Positions 16,925 to 24,367 of a stretch of DNA of 40,854 nt are shown piece by piece. Below the pieces are notes generated by a model, which had not been told where the DNA came from, did no database searches, and saw only the letters and a list, made by a program, of their open reading frames with translations. Source of the DNA: an uncultured Clostridia bacterium (GTDB lineage Bacteria > Bacillota > Clostridia > Christensenellales > Borkfalkiaceae); the NCBI GenBank assembly GCA_947624005.1, contig CANQHV010000009.1, positions 1 to 40,854 on the forward strand, in the 5' to 3' direction. Position 1 is the stretch's first letter. Each line of letters starts with the position of its first letter. The position numbers and the translations under genes are program-made.

Positions 16925-16953
16925 TTGACAAGCGCAAAAACATATGATAGTAT
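16925..16953 (+). promoter_or_regulatory. Promoter of a small transcript
   Basis: TTGACA (16925-16930), a 17-base spacer and TAGTAT (16948-16953). The predicted start near 16960 is followed after about 60 bases by a terminator hairpin, with no full gene in between. Confidence 0.7.
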
Positions 16954-16959
16954 ATAAAA

Positions 16960-17058
16960 ACTCACACAATGAGGACTATTTCACGCGGCAGAAAAGCTGT
17001 TATTTAATAGGTATAAGCGGTCCGGTTGAAGTTTAATTCAACCGGTCTTGCTTTTTTT
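16960..17058 (+). ncRNA. Candidate small RNA or leader of about 100 nt
   Basis: The interval between the promoter at 16925 and the terminator at 17022 contains no gene-sized frame. It holds a 12-codon frame (16969-17007, MRTISRGRKAVI) without a ribosome binding site. TTTCACGCGG at 16979-16988 is exactly complementary to CCGCGTGAAA at 16867-16876, three bases after the zinc-ribbon gene stop. It could be a small RNA, an upstream peptide, or an attenuated leader for the SGNH gene, although that gene also has its own promoter. No known RNA family is recognised. Confidence 0.45.
17022..17058 (+). terminator. Terminator of the small transcript
   Basis: CCGGTTGAA (17022-17030) pairs with TTCAACCGG (17037-17045) around GTTTAA, followed by TCTTGCTTTTTTT. 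Confidence 0.85.
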
Positions 17059-17069
17059 ACGGCAAAAAG

Positions 17070-17098
17070 TTGACACGAACGCCGTAAAATAGTAAACT
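17070..17098 (+). promoter_or_regulatory. Promoter of the SGNH hydrolase/glycosyltransferase pair
   Basis: TTGACA (17070-17075), 17 bases, then TAAACT (17093-17098). The ATG at 17116 follows with GGGAGG between. Confidence 0.65.
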
Positions 17099-17115
17099 GA
17101 ACGGGAGGCAGAAAT

Positions 17116-17799
17116 ATGGATAAACTTTCGCAGAAAAAAGTCGTCGTGTTCGGCGACAGCATAATGTACGGCTCGGGCAACGGCGGCAAGGGAGTCGCCG
17201 AATATCTTGAAGAGATGCGCAAAATGAAGTGCACGAAATATTGCATAGGCGGCGCGCGCGTCGGGTTTCAGGCGGGCAAAAGCTGGATTATCGACCAGCT
17301 GAAAAAGATAATCGACGACGCCCCCGACTGCGATTATATGATTTTCGACGGCTTTACCAACGACTGCAACATAGTCGAGGGCAAAATTCAGTGCGACGTT
17401 CCTCTCGGCGAAAGAGGGGAGGGCAAAGACGTCGATATCTACTCGGTAAACAGCGCGAAAACGACTTTTACGCAATGCTTCGAAGTAGTCGCAAAAACGC
17501 TTAAAAAGTACTTCCCGAAAGCGAAAGTTCTGTTCGTCCGCCCCCATAAAATGGGCAGGCGCAACGCCGTCTGCCAGAAAGTATACGGCGACAGAGCCGC
17601 CGAAATCTGCAAAGAGTACGGCATAGCCGTTGCCGATATCTACAACAAAACCGCGCTCGACACCTTTGACGAGGGTATGCGCGACAAATACACGGGCGAT
17701 ACCTACGGTTGGGGCAAAGGCGATTGCACGCACCCCTCCGCGCTCGGTTATACGACATTTTATATGCCGCTTATAATCTCCGAACTCGAAAAATTATGA
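17116..17799 (+). CDS. SGNH/GDSL-family hydrolase
   Basis: 227 residues, no signal peptide, so probably cytoplasmic. Block I is VVVFGDSIMYGSG with the nucleophile Ser15. Block III is DGFTNDCN (the Asn of GxND). Block V is DCTHPSALGY with the Asp-x-x-His dyad near residue 208. These are the elements of SGNH esterases and acyl-hydrolases; substrates range from acetylated sugars to lipids. GGGAGG lies eight bases before the ATG. Its last four bases overlap the start of a family 2 glycosyltransferase, so an esterase acting on a sugar or glycan intermediate is plausible but not shown. Confidence 0.85.
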   Translation: MDKLSQKKVVVFGDSIMYGSGNGGKGVAEYLEEMRKMKCTKYCIGGARVGFQAGKSWIIDQLKKIIDDAPDCDYMIFDGFTNDCNIVEGKIQCDVPLGERGEGKDVDIYSVNSAKTTFTQCFEVVAKTLKKYFPKAKVLFVRPHKMGRRNAVCQKVYGDRAAEICKEYGIAVADIYNKTALDTFDEGMRDKYTGDTYGWGKGDCTHPSALGYTTFYMPLIISELEKL

Positions 17800-18821
17800 A
17801 GCTTCTGACCCTCGTCGTGCCTTGTTTCAACTCGCAGAATTACCTTGAAACTTGCGTTGACAGCCTGCTTGCGGGCGGAAACGACGTCGAAATTATAATA
17901 GTGGACGACGGCTCGACCGATTCCACGGGCGCAATTGCCGACGGTTACGCGGAAAAATATCCGTCCGTCGTCAAAGTCATCCGCAAACCCAACGGCGGGC
18001 ACGGTTCGGCTTTGAACAGAGGGCTTGAAGAGGCGCGCGGGCTGTATTTCAAAGTGGTGGACTCGGACGATTGGCTTGATAAATCCGCGCTTGTAAAGCT
18101 TCTTTCGGTAATACGCGAACACGTCGCCGTGCATACGCTTCCCGACTACTATATAACGAATTTCGTATATTATCACGCGCAGGACGGCACAAGCCATACA
18201 AGCGAATACACCAAAAAAATGCCCGTCGGCTTCGTCGATTGGCGAAAAGTGAAAAGCTTTCATTTTTCGCACACGCTTATGATGCACGCGCTTACATACA
18301 ACACCGAAAAATTGCGCGAAAACTACGTACAGCTGCCCGAACACACCTTTTATGTAGACAATATATACGCGTTTTCGCCGCTTGTAAACCTGCGCACGGC
18401 GTACTATCTCGACGTCTGCCTGTACTATTATTTCATCGGTCGCGAGGACCAGTCGATAAACGTCGTAAACTGCGTGCAAAGGTACAGTCAGCAGATAAAA
18501 GTTATGACTATGATGTGTCTTTCGCATACATACGCCGAAATCTGCGCCGCGCCGCGCGGTCTGAAAAAGTACCTTATGCATTACCTCCGCGCCATAATGA
18601 TGAATACGCTTTTTTTCACCTGCGCGCGCTGTGACAAGGCTCGGAAAGCCGACCTTAAAAAAATGTGGCGCGACATAAAGTCGCACGATAAAAAGCTGTA
18701 CCGCAAAGTGCGCTATATGAATTATCCGCTCGCCGTCGCGTTTTTGCCTTGGCGTTTGCGCGGCAGAATAATGACGTTCGGTTATAATATACTTAAAAAG
18801 CGTGTAAAACTCGGACTTTGA
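17796..18821 (+). CDS. Glycosyltransferase family 2
   Basis: 341 residues. The GT-A fold shows TLVVPCFNSQNYLETCVDSL, the nucleotide-binding VEIIIVDDGSTDSTG, KPNGGHGSALNRGLE and the metal-binding VVDSDDWLD. The second half is helical and aromatic (YYLDVCLYYYFIGREDQSIN) and ends in a basic, weakly hydrophobic tail that may associate with the membrane. The donor and acceptor sugars cannot be read from sequence. The ATG at 17796 overlaps the SGNH stop (ATGA); a longer in-frame reading from 17709 lies inside the SGNH gene and lacks family similarity. Confidence 0.9.
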   Translation: MKLLTLVVPCFNSQNYLETCVDSLLAGGNDVEIIIVDDGSTDSTGAIADGYAEKYPSVVKVIRKPNGGHGSALNRGLEEARGLYFKVVDSDDWLDKSALVKLLSVIREHVAVHTLPDYYITNFVYYHAQDGTSHTSEYTKKMPVGFVDWRKVKSFHFSHTLMMHALTYNTEKLRENYVQLPEHTFYVDNIYAFSPLVNLRTAYYLDVCLYYYFIGREDQSINVVNCVQRYSQQIKVMTMMCLSHTYAEICAAPRGLKKYLMHYLRAIMMNTLFFTCARCDKARKADLKKMWRDIKSHDKKLYRKVRYMNYPLAVAFLPWRLRGRIMTFGYNILKKRVKLGL

Positions 18822-18857
18822 AAAAAAGACCGCCCGTTTGCCAAATATAAAATATGA

Positions 18858-18887
18858 CCCGCGGCGGAAATCCCGCCGCGGGAATTT
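18858..18887 (+). terminator. Terminator of the glycosyltransferase gene
   Basis: CCCGCGGCGG (18858-18867) pairs with CCGCCGCGGG (18873-18882) around a five-base loop, followed by AATTTTC. It lies 36 bases after the stop at 18821. Confidence 0.75.
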
Positions 18888-18978
18888 TCAACCCGCCCGC
18901 CCGAATTTCCGCCCGCTAAAACGCCGAAAACGCGCTCGTAAAGCCCGTAAAAACAGCAGGGCGGGGGCTTGAAAACAA

Positions 18979-19018
18979 AAGGGGCGGCGGAGCGCAATTT
19001 TGCGCTCCGCCGCCCCTT
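18979..19018 (-). terminator. Terminator of the aspartyl-tRNA synthetase gene
   Basis: A 40-base perfect palindrome with 19-base arms (18979-18997 and 19000-19018), core GGGGCGGCGGAGCGC. On the minus strand it runs into TTTTGTTTTC, the expected U-tract, 46 bases beyond the synthetase stop at 19065. Confidence 0.8.
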
Positions 19019-19064
19019 AATTTACGGTTAAAAATCTAAAAAATATCAATATATATGCTCACTT

Positions 19065-20396
19065 TTACGGCGTGACCCTGTTTATGTCGCGGGGGAACAT
19101 AGCCGCGTTTCTGACGTTTTTAAAGCCGAGCAGGTGCATTGTAAGCCTTTCAAGCCCCAGCCCCAAACCGCCGTGAGGGGGCGCGCCGTATTTATGAAGC
19201 ATAAGGTATGTTTCGAACTGCGCGGGGTCCATTCCGAGCCTCTTCATTTTTTCGACCTGCATATTATAGTCGTGAATACGCTGACCGCCGCTTGTTATTT
19301 CTATGCCGCGGAACAAAAGGTCGAACGAAAGCGTAACTTCGGGGTCGTCGGGGTCGTCCATCGTGTAAAAAGGACGTTTTTTCGAAAGGTAGTGGGTGAC
19401 GAACAAAAAGTCCGAACCGTACTGCTGTTTTGCCCACTTGCCCAAAAAAGCTTCTTCCTCGGGTTCGAAGTCTTTCATATCGGTTATGCCTTTAAGCTTT
19501 TTCACGCACATTTCTTTCGCTTCTTTGAAGCGTATGCAGGGAATGGACGTAATTTCGGGTATTTCGGCTTTTAACAGTTCGACCTCGTTCGCGTACTCGG
19601 TTTTAAGGAGTTGCATAATGTACTTCAAAACGCCCGTTTCCATATTCATTATATCGGTGAAGTCGTCGATAAAGCCCATTTCGAAGTCCATCGAAATATA
19701 TTCGTTGAGGTGGCGCGAAGTGTCGTGGTGTTCGGCGCGGAACACGGGCGCGATTTCGAACACCCTTTCGTAAACGGGCACCAAAGCCTGCTTGTAAAGT
19801 TGCGGGCTTTGCGCAAGATAAACTGTTTTGCCGAAATAATCAAGCTTAAACACGTTTGTTCCGCCCTCCGCGCCCGCGAAATTGATTTTCGGCGTATGCA
19901 CTTCGGTAAAGCCCTGACTTTGCAGATATTCGCGGAAGCCGCGCTGAATCCCTTCCTGAATCTTGAAAATCGCGCGCTCTTTGGGGTTGCGCAACGTTAC
20001 GGGGCGGTAGTCGAGGTTGACCGACAAATCGCAGTTGACCTGTTTTTTCGAAATGACCACGGGCGGAATAGCCGCGGGTTTCGACAGAATTTCGATATTG
20101 TGAATCTGTAATTCGTATCTTTCGCTGCCGTCGCGGGTTTCGCTTTTTACCACTTTCCCCGAAATTTTCGCCGCCGCCTGTTCTACCACGTCATCAGTAA
20201 GTCGGTACTCCGAAAAATCGGGCGAATAAACGCATTGCACCGTTTCGCGCGCGGTGCGCACGATTATAAACGCAAAGTCAGACATATCGCGGATATTATG
20301 AATCGCGCCTTTTACGGTTACTACCTCGCCGACGTGCCGACCGAATTCCGAGTAGGGAGTGGTATCGCAGGGCAAAACGCCCGTCATTTCTTGCAT
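19065..20396 (-). CDS. aspS: Aspartyl-tRNA synthetase, archaeal/non-discriminating type
   Basis: 443 residues. It charges tRNA-Asp with aspartate. An N-terminal OB-fold (GRHVGEVVTVKGAIHNIRDM) is followed by a class II catalytic core. Motif 2 is PVFRAEHHDTSRHLNEYISM; motif 3 is GLGLGLERLTMHLLG ending in FPRDINRVTP. Length and the lack of the large bacterial insertion domain place it with the archaeal-type enzymes, which often also charge tRNA-Asn when paired with an amidotransferase; discrimination cannot be read reliably here. The ATG at 20396 has AAGAGG eight bases upstream, while the in-frame TTG at 20435 has none. AsnRS is the main alternative, but the FPRD-RVTP ending favours AspRS. Confidence 0.88.
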   Translation of the reverse strand: MQEMTGVLPCDTTPYSEFGRHVGEVVTVKGAIHNIRDMSDFAFIIVRTARETVQCVYSPDFSEYRLTDDVVEQAAAKISGKVVKSETRDGSERYELQIHNIEILSKPAAIPPVVISKKQVNCDLSVNLDYRPVTLRNPKERAIFKIQEGIQRGFREYLQSQGFTEVHTPKINFAGAEGGTNVFKLDYFGKTVYLAQSPQLYKQALVPVYERVFEIAPVFRAEHHDTSRHLNEYISMDFEMGFIDDFTDIMNMETGVLKYIMQLLKTEYANEVELLKAEIPEITSIPCIRFKEAKEMCVKKLKGITDMKDFEPEEEAFLGKWAKQQYGSDFLFVTHYLSKKRPFYTMDDPDDPEVTLSFDLLFRGIEITSGGQRIHDYNMQVEKMKRLGMDPAQFETYLMLHKYGAPPHGGLGLGLERLTMHLLGFKNVRNAAMFPRDINRVTP

Positions 20397-20446
20397 AGAA
20401 AACCTCTTAAAAAAATTTTCAACTTGAATTTCCAAAGTTTAAAATA

Positions 20447-20475
20447 ATTTTAAGGCTTTTAAATTCAAAAATCAA
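20447..20475 (-). promoter_or_regulatory. Promoter of aspS
   Basis: On the minus strand TTGATT (20475-20470), 17 bases and TAAAAT (20452-20447). The leader is about 45 bases. There is no room for a T-box. Confidence 0.7.
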
Positions 20476-20505
20476 GCAAATTTCGGCTTAACGTAAATTT
20501 TCCTC

Positions 20506-20534
20506 TTGCCTTTTCGCCGCAAACGCGCTATAAT
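20506..20534 (+). promoter_or_regulatory. Promoter of the structured intergenic RNA
   Basis: TTGCCT (20506-20511), a 17-base spacer and TATAAT (20529-20534), divergent from the aspS promoter. The predicted start is near 20541. Confidence 0.75.
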
Positions 20535-20540
20535 ATAACC

Positions 20541-20816
20541 GCGCCGAAAAAAGGCGCGACCGAACGCTGTAAAATGTCTGCGGTGTTCGTGGTATGGAAA
20601 CTGCATAATCCACAAAATAAAATCGGGAGCTGTCGTTTGCGCAAATAGGCAAGGTCTGGTTTCGGAAAGTCCGACGTTGCGCTCCGCGCACCCACCTGCT
20701 TAAAGCGGGTTAATCTTTTTCATACCACGGCACAGGCGGATAAAAAACCGAGGATATCGGAGAGCAGAGTAATGCGCGCCCGCGGGTTCCCACCCGCGGG
20801 CGCGCCCACTTTTTCT
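20541..20816 (+). ncRNA. Stand-alone structured non-coding RNA of about 275 nt, family unassigned
   Basis: The transcript is bounded by a good promoter and a perfect terminator hairpin and has no credible gene. Many helices can be drawn: GCGCC/GGCGC at the 5' end, a long-range GTGGTATG (20589-20596)/CATACCAC (20721-20728) helix enclosing about 125 bases, TCGGA/TCCGA around AAG (20662-20674), GCAA/TTGC bracketing that hairpin, GCGC/GCGC around TCC (20680-20690), ACCC/GGGT (20690-20710) and CCGA/TCGG (20748-20760). The multi-branched core and unpaired conserved-looking blocks (GGAAACTGCATAATCC, CGGGAGCTGTCGTTTGCG) suggest an abundant functional RNA. GCGCTCCGCG also occurs in 6S RNA, and the size and isolation fit 6S or raiA-type RNAs. 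I cannot decide between them without a covariance search. Confidence 0.65.
20774..20815 (+). terminator. Terminator of the structured RNA
   Basis: GCGCGCCCGCGGGT (20774-20787) pairs with its exact complement (20792-20805) around TCCC, followed by CCACTTTTTCTT. Confidence 0.85.
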
Positions 20817-21092
20817 TAAACGCATAGTAAAACCTCGGCTTTTTCGGCTTTTCGGCGAGCGAGTACGCATTTTACGCCCGCCGCACATACCCGACCCGCC
20901 TTTTTTGCGCCCGCGGGCAAAAACACGCGGGCGCAAAACATATCAAAACGTATAAAAAACACGAAAAAACTCAATTTTCCGCGCTTAAACAATGTTTGCG
21001 GGCGCGCCCGAAAATATAATTTCCGCTTGATTACATATTAATAATGATATGTAAAATACTAACAAAAACAGTAATTTTTTTACTCAAATTTC
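20816..21092. other. Intergenic stretch with one palindrome
   Basis: I see no gene. TTTTGCGCCCGCG (20903-20915) pairs with its complement (20926-20938) around a ten-base loop; neither side has a U-tract, so it is not a clear terminator. Its arm core TTGCGCCCGCG repeats that of the palindrome at 1751-1788. From about 20990 the sequence becomes AT-rich and leads into the promoter at 21093. Confidence 0.6.
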
Positions 21093-21121
21093 TTGACATA
21101 ATATAAATGTAATGTTACAAT
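21093..21121 (+). promoter_or_regulatory. Promoter of the pectate lyase operon
   Basis: TTGACA (21093-21098), 17 bases, TACAAT (21116-21121): near consensus. The leader is nearly 200 bases. Confidence 0.85.
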
Positions 21122-21142
21122 AAAATCGTAGAATTTTAAAAA

Positions 21143-21226
21143 TTTTATCGTAGCGAGCTTACGATAAAGGCGCAGTCGCCCTTCTTTGGGTGCGACTGCG
21201 CCCCGAAAAACTTTATCAGATTAAAG
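21143..21226 (+). promoter_or_regulatory. Structured 5' leader with shared element (copy A)
   Basis: Two hairpins occur: TTTATCGTA/TACGATAAA (21144-21168) and GGCGCAGTCGC/GCGACTGCGCC (21169-21202). Two bases later comes CGAAAAACTTTA (21204-21215), TCA and GATTAA (21219-21224). The same block, again directly after a GC hairpin, occurs in the leader of the giant LRR gene at 30198-30218. No known riboswitch family is recognised. Confidence 0.6.
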
Positions 21227-21284
21227 TTTTCAAACCGCGCCGTCGGGGGCATACCCGCCGAACCGCCCCGCAAGCCCGCCTCGT

Positions 21285-21312
21285 AAAATTTTTACTATTT
21301 AATAAAAATTTT
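21285..21312 (+). promoter_or_regulatory. AT-only hairpin abutting the ribosome binding site
   Basis: AAAATTTTTA (21285-21294) pairs with TAAAAATTTT (21303-21312). The SD GGAGG begins at the next base (21313). Such a hairpin could tune access to the start site or melt with temperature; this is inference. Confidence 0.45.
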
Positions 21313-21321
21313 GGAGGAAAA

Positions 21322-24300
21322 ATGAAAAGATTCAGAAAGCTGCTTTTACCGCTGTTTGCAGTGTTGCTTGTGTTGGCTTTGGTCTTCACGGCGGCTTGTT
21401 CAAGCTGTAAAAGTAAGGGCGACAATGACCCCGAAACGCCCCCCGAAGAGCAACAGCCCAGCGATGGCGACGCGGTAACATACTCGCTTAAAGGTATCAC
21501 ACTCGACACTTCTGCGGTAAAAACCGAATATCTTATCACATTGGGTAGCGACCACAAGCTTACTTTCGAAAAGTTTGATAAAAGCGGTCTTAAAGTAACC
21601 GCTACGATAGAAGGAAGCGACGGTTCGTCCGAAACCCGCGACGTCAGCTCGGCGGCATACGTTGACAGCAGAGCATTCGACGCCACAAAGCCTGGTGAAT
21701 ACGATATTCCCGTTTCGTATTGGTACGGCGTCGATACCGCAACCGCTACTTTCAAAGTAACGGTAACCTTTGCTAAGGACGGCGTTGACGTCATTCTTAC
21801 CGATAAGGTTATCGACAACGAGGCGTTTAAACTTAACGCGGCCAAGGACGAGGGCGACATTGACCTTTCCGCGGAGCTTCAAAATGTAACTATCGACCCC
21901 GATAAAATCGAGGTCAGACTTCCTAATGCCAATGGCGAAGTAGACTACACGTCCGACCCTCTTGCGGCTACCGATTACGACGTTTATGTTTATCAGGCAG
22001 GCAATGTAGGCGACGACGGCAAAATGTCTCCTCTTGAAAGCTTTACGGGACTTAAACGCGGTAGCTACGAAATTCTTGCGGTTCTCGAATCCGAGGACGG
22101 CGAGTATCAGGTTTCAAACTTCGCGGTTGTGTACGTCAACGACGAATTGACGACCCTTACGGTTGACAATGAAAACACAACAGCCCATACGCAACCCATG
22201 GGACCGAACACAATGTCTGAAAATTGGGAGTTCACCGCAACGTATAAAAGTGCGGATTCTGTAACGTTTACTGCGGCTGATTTAGACTATTACGGCGACA
22301 GTATTGACTTCAAACCCGTTAATACTTTCACTAAACTGCGTACACAGCAGACGGCTACGGTAACATATCATTACAGAACCGTTCGCGGCGAGGCAAAAAC
22401 GAAAACGGCAGACGTAACCTATACTATAACGGACCCCGAACAAGATTTGACTTTCAAAACCGTTCTTGATATGAATGATTTGTCTTCTATTGCGGACGGA
22501 GCTAAAATTGGCGGCGACGAATACGGCGTTATCGAGATATTTAATGTAGGAAGTAGTTTGGGCTCGGAAGAAACAACTTTCTCCGACGGCTTTAAAGCTA
22601 AAAAATACTTTAACGGAAATAACAATGCTTATGCGATAAAAATCGTATCGCCCGGGGCTATGCAGGTAAAAGTATGGTTCTATTGCTCTTCCGGTAGCAC
22701 AGGCGATATTAAAAATACAAAACTCGCTCTCAGTAAAGGTGAAGGTGTAGACAATAGTTATAATAAAGACGAGAGGTCTTACACTTCGCCCGAAAGGTAC
22801 AGACGTTCTAATTATACCAATAAAGACGTCGAAAGCGACCTTGCTCCCGTAAAGTTCTCGGTTGCGGAGGGCGGCACCTATTATCTGCACAGAGGCGACA
22901 CCAATTCTTTCCGTATCTGCAAAATCGAAGTAACCACCGTTATTAAAGTAGACGGCGATGTTGACATCAAGACTGCGACGTTCCACGAGTACGATACAAA
23001 CACCGTTACTCAAAAGCTTATCAACTACGATTATAACAATATTAATAAAGCTGAAACTTATACGCCGGAGCGTCCGGGTTATAAGTTCGACGGTTGGTAT
23101 ACTCAAGAGGAAGACGGCGAGGAATTCGACTTCACAAAGCCTATTACAGAAGACACCGATATTTACGCTCATTGGACCGAACTTGCAGTTACGGGCATAA
23201 AGGCTGAAAAGACTACGGAAAAATATATCCTCGTAAACGATAAAGTTGAAATTTCCACTGACGATATAACTGTTAAGTCTTCTGCCGACGCTCCTCTTTC
23301 GTCAAGTTGGAGTAAAACATTCGAGTTATACGATAACGCCGACTGCACAGGTAACAAAATTACCGATTTTAATGCGACCGAAGCAAAGACCTATTATATT
23401 AAGGTTATAGCGACAAAGGGCGAGGACGCACCTCTTACTGCCGTTATACCTGTAACGGTTACTAATCCTGCGGCAACGGATATTTCGCTTAAAAACGGTG
23501 CGAATTCTGTTTCTGGTAATACTATAAACGGTCGTTTGGATTCGTTGAGCAAGTTTGATATCCAAGAGGCAATTAAAGATATTCAATTCTTTGTCGGAAG
23601 TGAAGAACTTGCAAAGACCGACGCTTCGGGTAAATGGACTATTACACCCGTAATTTCGCAAGGCACAGGCACGTTGGATAGCGACGGCAAAACTGCTACT
23701 GCGGTCGGCAATTATACGGTAACATATACCTTGTCAAAACAGGGTATGACCGACAGCTTAACCGTCGTTCTTACAGTTGCCGTAGGCGAATATTCCGCAT
23801 CGATAGACGCTGTTAATATCGATATGAATAATCTCTTCCCTAGTAATACAACTCTTGATGCAAGCAATGCAACGCTTTATTCCGGCGACCATGCGACCGT
23901 TTCGGTGGACGTAAAAACGTATAAAGCTAAGAATGGTGCGGCAGATGCTCTTGTGACATATGTAACCGACAATAATGAACAGTCTGTTGAAGGCGAAACA
24001 AACAAGAAAATGAAAACCCGCTTAAAATTAGCTGGTTCTGCAACAGAAGGTTTTGCTAGCGATAAAGCGGCAAAAACAATAATAAATGTTATTAAAATCC
24101 ATGTTGACAGAGCCTGCACAGTTACTGGGTATATTCGTAGCAGTAGTGGTAGCGAGGACAGAACGGTAAATCTTTACACCTATAGCGATTCAGTAGTTAA
24201 TTATACAAATATCTCTACTACTAATGTACCTGCTGGTAGCACTATACACAAGGTTACTTTTACTATAAGTGGGGCAGGCGATTATTATCTCGGCTCGGCT

Positions 24301-24345
24301 AGTAGCGGTATAGGCGTATACGGAATTGACATAGTGTTCAATTAA
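21322..24345 (+). CDS. Multidomain cell-surface lipoprotein, probable carbohydrate-binding partner of the pectate lyase
   Basis: 1007 residues. The signal peptide ends at Cys26 (FTAACSSC), followed by an acidic Pro/Glu linker. Beta-sandwich or Ig-like modules fill residues about 45-370. A jelly-roll-like module (about 395-565) contains QVKVWFYCSSGSTGDI and ends GGTYYLHRGDTNSFRICKIEV. A Listeria-Bacteroides (InlB B-repeat type) module covers about 570-615 (ETYTPERPGYKFDGWYTQEE). More Ig-like modules follow. The C-terminal module (about 840-1007) resembles the first jelly roll (VTGYIRSSSGSEDR ... AGDYYLGSASSGIGVYGIDI). I see no catalytic motif. GGAGG sets the ATG at 21322. It is 22 bases ahead of the pectate lyase gene, suggesting a shared role in binding pectin. 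Base composition becomes AT-richer in the last 400 bases. Confidence 0.75.
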   Translation: MKRFRKLLLPLFAVLLVLALVFTAACSSCKSKGDNDPETPPEEQQPSDGDAVTYSLKGITLDTSAVKTEYLITLGSDHKLTFEKFDKSGLKVTATIEGSDGSSETRDVSSAAYVDSRAFDATKPGEYDIPVSYWYGVDTATATFKVTVTFAKDGVDVILTDKVIDNEAFKLNAAKDEGDIDLSAELQNVTIDPDKIEVRLPNANGEVDYTSDPLAATDYDVYVYQAGNVGDDGKMSPLESFTGLKRGSYEILAVLESEDGEYQVSNFAVVYVNDELTTLTVDNENTTAHTQPMGPNTMSENWEFTATYKSADSVTFTAADLDYYGDSIDFKPVNTFTKLRTQQTATVTYHYRTVRGEAKTKTADVTYTITDPEQDLTFKTVLDMNDLSSIADGAKIGGDEYGVIEIFNVGSSLGSEETTFSDGFKAKKYFNGNNNAYAIKIVSPGAMQVKVWFYCSSGSTGDIKNTKLALSKGEGVDNSYNKDERSYTSPERYRRSNYTNKDVESDLAPVKFSVAEGGTYYLHRGDTNSFRICKIEVTTVIKVDGDVDIKTATFHEYDTNTVTQKLINYDYNNINKAETYTPERPGYKFDGWYTQEEDGEEFDFTKPITEDTDIYAHWTELAVTGIKAEKTTEKYILVNDKVEISTDDITVKSSADAPLSSSWSKTFELYDNADCTGNKITDFNATEAKTYYIKVIATKGEDAPLTAVIPVTVTNPAATDISLKNGANSVSGNTINGRLDSLSKFDIQEAIKDIQFFVGSEELAKTDASGKWTITPVISQGTGTLDSDGKTATAVGNYTVTYTLSKQGMTDSLTVVLTVAVGEYSASIDAVNIDMNNLFPSNTTLDASNATLYSGDHATVSVDVKTYKAKNGAADALVTYVTDNNEQSVEGETNKKMKTRLKLAGSATEGFASDKAAKTIINVIKIHVDRACTVTGYIRSSSGSEDRTVNLYTYSDSVVNYTNISTTNVPAGSTIHKVTFTISGAGDYYLGSASSGIGVYGIDIVFN

Positions 24346-24367
24346 AGCGAGGAGGTGAAAAAAATTT

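Noticed and set aside
20397-20475. Possible T-box leader before aspS
   Set aside because: The leader from the predicted start is only about 45 bases, and no T-box sequence or antiterminator is present.
20574-20648. 24-codon frame (MSAVFVVWKLHNPQNKIGSC...) inside the structured RNA
   Set aside because: No ribosome binding site; the sequence is better explained by RNA structure on both sides.
20661-20676. GGAAAGTCCG resembling the conserved segment of RNase P RNA
   Set aside because: The other conserved RNase P blocks are missing, and here the bases form a simple hairpin.
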